Shown one piece after another: positions 57,430 through 64,000 of a DNA stretch of 64,000 bases. Each line of letters opens with the position of its first letter. The stretch's first letter is position 1. Both the position numbers and the translations under genes were made by a program. This DNA comes from Isoetes taiwanensis (Eukaryota; Streptophyta; Lycopodiopsida; Isoetales; Isoetaceae): contig JAJEKV010000683.1 of the NCBI GenBank assembly GCA_021234155.1, positions 1-64,000 on the forward strand. Reading direction: 5' to 3'. The notes below the pieces were generated by a model. The model saw nothing but the letters and a program-made list of their open reading frames with translations. It was not told where the DNA came from and ran no database searches.

Positions 57430-57665
57430 AAGAAAACAGGGGAGGCTTCCACGAAAAATTGGGGAGGTCTTTTATAAAATTTAGAAAACAAAAGCCCTCC
57501 ACGATCCGCCTCGATCCACATGCTTTTTTAATATCCACCTTGGTGGTTGCGTAAACATGCCTTTACTAATTACACCCGCCTTTATTAATTACGGCCCTTT
57601 TTCTTTAAATAATTTAATGAAAACCTCCCCAATTTTCCAAGGAAACTAGAGGAGGTTTCCATGGA
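57430..57665. repeat. foldback element with GGGGAGGT / ACCTCCCC arms
   Basis: The left side holds GGGGAGGCTTCCACG and AATTGGGGAGGTCTTTT; the right side holds AAAACCTCCCCAATTTTCC and AGAGGAGGTTTCCATGGAA. This is an imperfect inverted repeat of about 25-30 bp arms around a 130-bp AT-rich centre. In design it resembles 33790-34195 but with GGGGAGG in place of GGAAGGG. It interrupts or borders the LINE fragment. Confidence 0.65.
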
Positions 57666-58195
57666 ATGTTTATAGTCCATCTTGATTTTCCTATGGTTGA
57701 ATGAAGTCCCATAGGTTCAACAAGGTCCCTCTCATTTTCTTATGGTCGAAACCCCGTAGGTTCAACAAGGACGCTTCATGACAGGGCGGGTCTAGTGCGC
57801 GCGTCCAATTTTCAAACCATGAAAAGTTATGATCGCTTATGGTAGTGCTATTTATGTAGTACCTATATGGCACCCTATGTGCGATGACAAGTATTAATGT
57901 GATGGTATACCTTTTTGTCAACAGAATGTGATGCTAACAATATTTATAACAATAAACGTACATCAAAATATGTCTTGTGAGGCACAAACCCACATCAGTC
58001 AGACATAAAAAACAAATGCAAGATGTAGTGTAAATGTGGGCACTATGACATCATTGAGCCTGACGTCTGCTACGAGAAGACACAATGCATACAACAAAGC
58101 AATAGCACAAGAAAGAACTTATCACTTCTTGGGAACCACGAAATAAGTCTGGAACCAATCTTCTCCAACCTAGCAAGAAAAAATATATGACAAAT
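57666..58195. other. spacer between foldback and LTR-like copy 2, no gene seen
   Basis: AT-rich. CCATAGGTTCAACAAGG-type phrases are repeated at 57709 and 57755. No coding signal. Confidence 0.55.
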
Positions 58196-58950
58196 GTGAC
58201 GCTCCCTGAATCCATACGATGCTCCCATCGTATAAATATGGGAAATTCCCCTCCCATGGCGAATCCATCACCACGGAAAGGACCTCTGTCTGACTCGGAC
58301 CACTTGTGATGGCCAAGTGTCCAGGTGAAGGATACAGAGGTGTCATTCGTCCCACGCCTTCTACGGGAATCCTATATAGCGGAAGCGTATATACATGTTA
58401 GCACCTAGCAACAATACTAATAAATAATATACCACCACGAAGGGTGGCCTATCATCATCGATATACTAACAACAGAATACTAACATAACAAAGGAAATAC
58501 ACCATAACTAAGGGCTCTACCCCGGGCTCAGACTCCATGGAGGTGACTGACGGTCAGGGCCTCAAGATAACAACAGACAGAGGTATAACATGGTGTTGGC
58601 TGGCATAAGACAATGGCTAGGGTAGTCCACTCCATCCGCCCCTCCTGTGCACACTTTGCAGATAGGCTGACTCATGCTATGACGTGCTTGTAGCCCTCCG
58701 GAGATGCAATCCCAAGGAATCACCCTTCGGGACTACTTCGGGTTACATCTTCCCGGTCCGATGAGGCAGGTCAGAGAGGCGTCTCCTCCCCGAGTATGAC
58801 GGATCCCTGGGTGTGCTAGAAAACACGTGACCCCTCAGTGACCCTCGCATCCGTACCCGATTTACTCTCCTAAATCTAAAGGTCAGCTCACCAACCCGTT
58901 CGAGCCCAAGACGTTAAACTAGACATTTTATACTAGACGTTAAACATATC
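58196..58950. mobile_element. LTR-like retrotransposon repeat, copy 2 (inverse of copy 1)
   Basis: Begins TGTGACGCTCCCTGAATCC. A TATA-like CGTATAAATATGGG is at about 58229. From 58370 it runs as the complement of copy 1: AGCGGAAGCG, ACCACCACGAAGGGTGG, CTACCCCGGGCTCAGACTCC, GTCCACTCCATCCGCCCCTC and CCCAAGGAATCACCCTTCGG. Similarity to copy 1 is clear but with many indels, so both are old. Confidence 0.55.
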
Positions 58951-61262
58951 CACTAGGAACTTAGGGTGGCATTTGCCCCTGTGGAAGTTGTGACTATAGC
59001 TTGAGGACCAAGGCAAACTAAGGCTAGAGAGTCTAGAAAGTGTGGTGTCAAAACCACAACATGTTTATGGTACCAAATAACCGAGTTGAGGAAATAAGTT
59101 GGCCGCAAGTATGAACATAGCTAGATGGCTATGTCAACGAGTTACATATGAGTCTAGACTTAGGGTTGGTGCACACATGTTACTATATCATATAATAACA
59201 ATGTAGCGGTCTTGGGTGTCGGAAGGATTTAGTAGTATCAAATACTACACTAGTGAGGATATCAAGGATGTCGATTGTGACATCCAAGTGTATGTCATAT
59301 TGACAGATGGTGGAATATTCGTACAAGGCGAGTGAAATAATACTTAGGAAGGTTTAAAGAATAAGCATAATGATATGCGTATACTCAAAGATAATTGTTT
59401 AGGTATGTTTTACCAGAGATAAGCATTCAAGCTATCCGAATGGTTAGAGTTGACTATGTTAGATACGTCGTACTAAGGGAGATGAGAAGAGTTTACATCA
59501 ATGAAAATAGCTAGAGTAAATCTAGCATATACGGTGATGTTACATTCAAAACATCCCGAGGGTGGTTGGAATGGTATTGGAATAACCGATAATGAGAGCT
59601 TAACTACTCAAAGGTTCTAGATACCAATGAATTACTTCAGCGTTATAAGCTGAGAGGATTTATTTGGTTTTGGGAATAAAAAGATTTGTAAAATATCGCA
59701 TCCCCCTGATGGAAGAAAAGAAGGAGTACGATGACTTTGGCGATTATACCTTTAGGGATAACCGAGAAGAGGGCAATACATAGCAATTCCAAGTCCCGAT
59801 AAAAATCAAGACTAGGTTCGAACATAGGTGTTTTTCTATCGAGAGATTTAAATGCCTCCATCTCTATGAGGGAGCCAAAGACGACAACATTTGAAGTGAT
59901 CAAAAGTGAAGTCCACATGATAACGTAAGAAAAATAGGTTAATTGTGACTAATCATGGTTGGTATGGAGGACACAAAGGATCCTTAGTGAAAGAAGCCTT
60001 TAGAAAAGCTCCTCGTGTGGGGTAATAGCTTTCGGAATGATGGCATAATCCCGTGGGAGAATCATAGTTTATGTACGGGGTTAAAGTACCACAAGGCACC
60101 AAAGGAATGGTTGAAATAGCTGGAGACCCTATCAAGATATAGGCAGCATATACAAGTCCAACATAGAGTTGGCCTATGTCCATTTGGAAAGCAGGTGGTG
60201 CTGCCACTCATGGCAGCATAGAAGAGCCTAGACATATCTGACATTTGGCTCATTGATTGCATGAGGAAATAAGAAGACCATTGGCTTTCAGAAGCATTTG
60301 AAGACTCAGTCAAACAGCAAAAGGAACAAATGTTTAGAAGAACCAAAGAAGGACATTCACTTGGTTATTTCAAAATTGGAGGATGGACAAGGTTTTTGAT
60401 TATCATCCAAAGTACTAGAGATCACTCCTACAAGATTTGAAGTCACTTGTTGAAGAATTGCGAGGCATGAGCATGGTATGAAGTCTATTTCATGATTTGA
60501 GCATTTGAAGTTTGGATTCTTGATGTTGTAAGAGTTTTGCCTAGCCAATTTCCCATTTTTATAGCCATTTGACTCATATTCCACCTTCCTATCTCTTGTC
60601 ATCTCTACACTTCATACTATCATTTCCCATACACCTATATTTCATCATACCATACCTTGGGATTGTTCAAATCACTTTTCCCTAGTCAAAATGACCCACA
60701 CACTCATGATCCATCCATACATTCATAAGTTTACCAAAAGAAACTAAAAAAAAGTTGAGGCTTTACCCTACTTTCTCTCACTTCAAAAAACCTAGGGTTA
60801 AAATGATCACTAGGTTGAGGAAAGGTTGTCACCTATGTCTAGTGGCAAAAGAATTCTTTTTATGCCCACATCATCACTCACAAGTCCACATCACTATTCA
60901 TTACACACGTGTCAACCCACATCATTTTCATTCCATATCCACCTCATTAAAACATTTTTGACTAGGGAAAAGTTCTTTTTGTCATCCAATGGTACCACAT
61001 CAGCAGTACATTTGCCACCTCACCAAAATTTATGCCTAGTCACCCCCTTCACTCTTTTGACAAAAAATCAAAGTGCTCCAAATCATCTTTTGACAAAACC
61101 ACCTGGTAGCCCTTGTGAATATGCCACCTGGCACAAAAGATTTTCAAATTGAGTTTGTTTGGACCTCCTTAAGCTACTTCTTGGGAAACGTGCCTTCTTT
61201 GGAAAAAATGGCAAAACCTACCTACATCTATCCCCCCCCATCTATATACCCTCTCATTTCCC
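58951..61262. other. no recognised gene; probable retrotransposon-derived non-coding sequence
   Basis: Only short open frames occur, mostly on the minus strand (59643-60602), without domains. 60840-61130 is rich in CACATCA and CCACCT words. I cannot exclude that 58196-61262 is one long LTR. Confidence 0.4.
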
Positions 61263-62874
61263 GCCAAGTGGCGCCCCCTCGGCGTGTGCCAGTCGAACAC
61301 GAGCCGACGCCAAGGGTGGGAGGAGAACCACGCAATTAGTTAAAACGGCTTGAGAAGTCTATTTATATCCTTGTTTACTTTTTGCTCTTGGCCTCGTGGG
61401 ATATATCCATTGAAGAAAGCAAGAACCCTAAATTTTTGCCAACCAAGAAACGGAATTTTTTGGTCAGATCCGACCACTAATTCACATCATTACCTTCCGA
61501 ATCCACCTCTGCAACATCAAGAAAACCAAATAGAAGCTAAAAGACAAAGGATCTGGCCGTAGATTCAAGAATTGCAACAGAACAGGGCCTTTTTAAAGAG
61601 GGCAAATCTCTATGCGAAAGTTAGGGGCTTTTACGCTAAATTGAAGACTACTGGTGTGAAGTACATGCAAAAGTGATCTCCTGCTGCGGATTCGACCCTC
61701 CTTGCTGGTCAAATTGATCGTTGATCAAGAAAAGTCGACCATAATCTGGCCCTTTTTTTTCGGAAATATGCTTTGCTCATTAACTGTGGGCATCAAAAAT
61801 GATGTGATTCCTCAGATTTGATATATCAAGTGAATGAAAATCCAATTTGGTAATATCTCTCCCTTTGAAATTGTTGAAATTCCAAAAAGTAGCTCTAAAA
61901 TCGCTTCTATATTGCATAAAGACTAAAGAAAATTCAAAAAATAGCTTATTTTGTTTCCTTCAACTAGTATGTATATCAGTCAATACTGTTCTATGGTTAA
62001 TAAAGAAGAAACTCTGCTCATCATAATACCATTCCGTTTCTCATCATTTTAACTGCACCTTTGTATGCTCTATAGTTGAACTCCTGAAGCTCTAGTGGTA
62101 TAAATAACAAGGGTTGACTTAGGATATCTCCAATGTTCCTTTTACATAGACTTCCTATTTAAATAACGATAAAATTTGAAAAAGCATTCTCTGTGGCAAA
62201 AGACACAGTCTGTCAGTTCATAAAACCCCATAGTTCCAAAATATCTTTATCTCTGGACTGTATTAGCATTTGCATGTGACCCTTTAGACCCTTTAATACC
62301 TTCCCAGGTGGTTTCATTCAAAAAAGATATTCCTAAAGAATTCTGCAAACAGAAGCTCTCTGCCGAGGGCATTGACCAAATTTTGACCCAGTCAGTTGTG
62401 TGATTTTAAAGTACCAAATGATATCTGACTTCTGAATATATTTTGCACATATATCACATCAATTGTCTAGTATACTATTGCATTGATTTCAGAAAAAAAT
62501 TCAATTTATATTGCTCAGAATCTAAAGGTTAGCACTGTGCATTTTTTTCCAATTTGGGAAACTGGTTCTAACAGATTCCTTGAAGGTTGTTTCTGCAAAT
62601 TTTATGCATAGAGTGGTTGCCTAAAGCAACCTGGAGGTCCTATACCATTCCAGTTGAGGGATTGCCAGGAATACCCTCAACATCTTGGAGGCTCCTACCG
62701 AGATCCACCCTGGTTCTTGGGAACTATGGCTCCTAGACTAAAATGTCGAGACATCCGAACATGCCGAGGTACAAGATAATGCAGAGGTACAAGCTACACC
62801 CCAAGGTATGTCTCGTACATCTCAACAAATCTCTGTGAATCTAAACACCCATTGCTCGCCAATACTTTGAACTA
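61263..62874 (+). other. probable 5' leader of an LTR retrotransposon
   Basis: AGTGGCGCCCCCTCGGCG at about 61265 resembles a TGGCGCC-type primer binding site of plant Ty3/gypsy elements, just after a TATATA/poly-C patch. Downstream, TGCTGCGGATTCGACCCTCC (about 61684) recalls leader sequences of such elements. A coding-like gag lead-in (GMSRTSQQISVNLN, about 62806-62850) lies in another frame than the main gag. The primer-site assignment is tentative; no 3' LTR is in the window. Confidence 0.35.
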
Positions 62875-64000
62875 AATGTTCCCATTCCTGTTCCTACATT
62901 TGACTCTACTATGAGTGCTAACAATTTTCTCAAGGTTTTTGATGAGTATTATCAAGAATATGGCCACAAGAAAGGTACCAAGTTCACTGAATTCAAGAAG
63001 TGCTTCAAAAATGATGAAGTAAGAGCTTGGTTGGAATATGTGATAAGTGATGGAACTAACACATGGGATGAGATCATCAAAAGATTCCTAGCAAGGTTTG
63101 GAAAGGTTTATGATCCTCAAGATCTTGTTTTTGAATTACAAACCTTCCATATTAGAAATGGTGAGACTATTCATCAATATGTAGAAAGATTTCATGTGTA
63201 TCTCACCAAATGTCAAACTAATCAAGTGCCTCACCATACCTTGCATCTTGTTGCATCTTTTATAAGAGGTTTGACTGGCAGACCGAGAGTACACAGGAAA
63301 ATGCTTAAGATTTACAAGCAGGAGGGATTTGCTACCATTCACAAGGCTTTTAACAAGGCTATTGAAATTGCTGATGTGCTTTCTTCCTTGCCAGATGATG
63401 TTTATGCCACTAATGATCCTTTCTTCCCAGATTTTGAACAAGAGCATATGGGTCCAGATGCCATACCGTTTATCTTTCAGAAAGACAAAAAGAAATTCAA
63501 GACAACCAAGAATCGAGAAGCCCGCCGCTAATACCAAAATAGATGTTGACAAGGTTGCTGAGGCCCTACTTGAAGTGACCAAACAACTCCAGGAATTGAA
63601 GGCTTCAAGACCAGAAAGAAGAACTTATCCTCCATGTGCACATTGCATGAGAGACACTCATTCTTCTGAGATTTGTTGGTACAGGCTTTGTCTTAAATGC
63701 AATAAGAGAGGCCATTATGGTAAAGAGTGCCCTGTCTGTATTTTTTGCAAAGCCACAGGACACTATGAAGATAGATGTAGTGTTAAAGAGTATTTTGCTA
63801 GACAAGAAAAAGCAAAAACTGCTGAAGCCACTGCTTCTGTTAAATATTTGTCTGAAACTTCTTATCCTATAAGGTTTGTGCAGGAATCTGAAGAGCAGGA
63901 AGAAATTATGGCTGTGCACACCAGAGCTATGATGAAAGACAAGGAGGCAACTCGAGAAGAAACAGAAACAAGTGCTCCAGAAGGTAGAGGGAATAAAAAC
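62875..64000 (+). CDS. Ty3/gypsy-type gag with three CCHC zinc knuckles, incomplete at window end
   Basis: The in-frame reading reaches back to PIARQYFELNVPIPVPTFDS; the first ATG is at 62911. The capsid-like part has LKVFDEYYQEYGHKKGTKFT, then VRAWLEYV, WDEIIKRFLARFGKVYD and GETIHQYVERFHVYLTKC, the pattern of retrotransposon gag. Near 63517 the frame shifts by one base; the original frame stops at 63529. In the new frame a nucleocapsid region has three consecutive CCHC boxes: CAHCMRDTHSSEIC (63635), CLKCNKRGHYGKEC (63689) and CIFCKATGHYEDRC (63737). The frame stays open to the edge (EEIMAVHTRAMMKDKEATRE), where protease and reverse transcriptase would follow. Gag packages the element RNA into virus-like particles. 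The frameshift may be decay, a sequencing error or programmed. Confidence 0.85.

Overview
The window is eukaryotic nuclear DNA from a land plant. It holds a complete two-domain fasciclin-like arabinogalactan protein gene. It also holds fragments of plant genes: class III peroxidase, DWF5-type sterol delta-7 reductase, a PLS-type PPR protein, a DRP4/Mx-type dynamin and the DNA polymerase delta catalytic subunit. Introns are GT-AG and the sequence is AT-rich. Nothing prokaryotic, no rRNA or tRNA gene and no CRISPR array was seen. The transposase families resemble those of large seed-free plant genomes such as ferns, but the species is inferred, not proven.

Layout. 1-4.7 kb: degenerate sequence, a polypyrimidine tract, then a tandem array of GC-rich palindromes. 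4.95-8.9 kb: a decayed DNA-transposon gene (DUF8039-like plus DUF7869-like) whose first intron repeats the palindrome. 9-10.9 kb: minisatellites and an unrecognised gene. 10.97-17.1 kb: a multi-exon gene with an FCP1/NIF-like phosphatase domain, one intron of which carries a 4.1-kb Helitron. 17.3-21.3 kb: a minus-strand DDE-like transposase remnant with TGTACAT arrays and a nested 669-bp TIR element. 21.5-22.2 kb: a LINE ORF1 remnant.

22.45-28.73 kb: two Helitrons joined head-to-tail, carrying DNA polymerase delta plus peroxidase fragments and a sterol reductase fragment. 30.3-33.3 kb: a decaying transposon gene with a Ulp1 (C48) protease domain. 33.8-34.2 kb: a foldback repeat. 34.4-35.7 kb: the FLA gene, the best candidate for an intact functional gene here. 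36.28-42.56 kb: a minus-strand Helitron with dynamin-like and coiled-coil exons, joined to a further Helitron with a variant hairpin (from 42.56 kb). 46.83-53.36 kb: another head-to-tail pair, the first carrying a PPR pseudogene. 55.7-62.9 kb: retrotransposon debris (an inverted pair of LTR-like repeats, a LINE endonuclease fragment, a foldback element). 62.9-64.0 kb: a Ty3/gypsy-type gag with three CCHC knuckles, running off the end.

The main story is Helitrons. Seven 3' termini were found, all with a GC-rich 17-nt hairpin followed by CTAG (CCAG in one) and then T. No Rep/helicase gene is present, so all are non-autonomous. They have moved fragments of at least five recognisable plant genes, sit in three head-to-tail pairs, and one has inserted into a short host intron.
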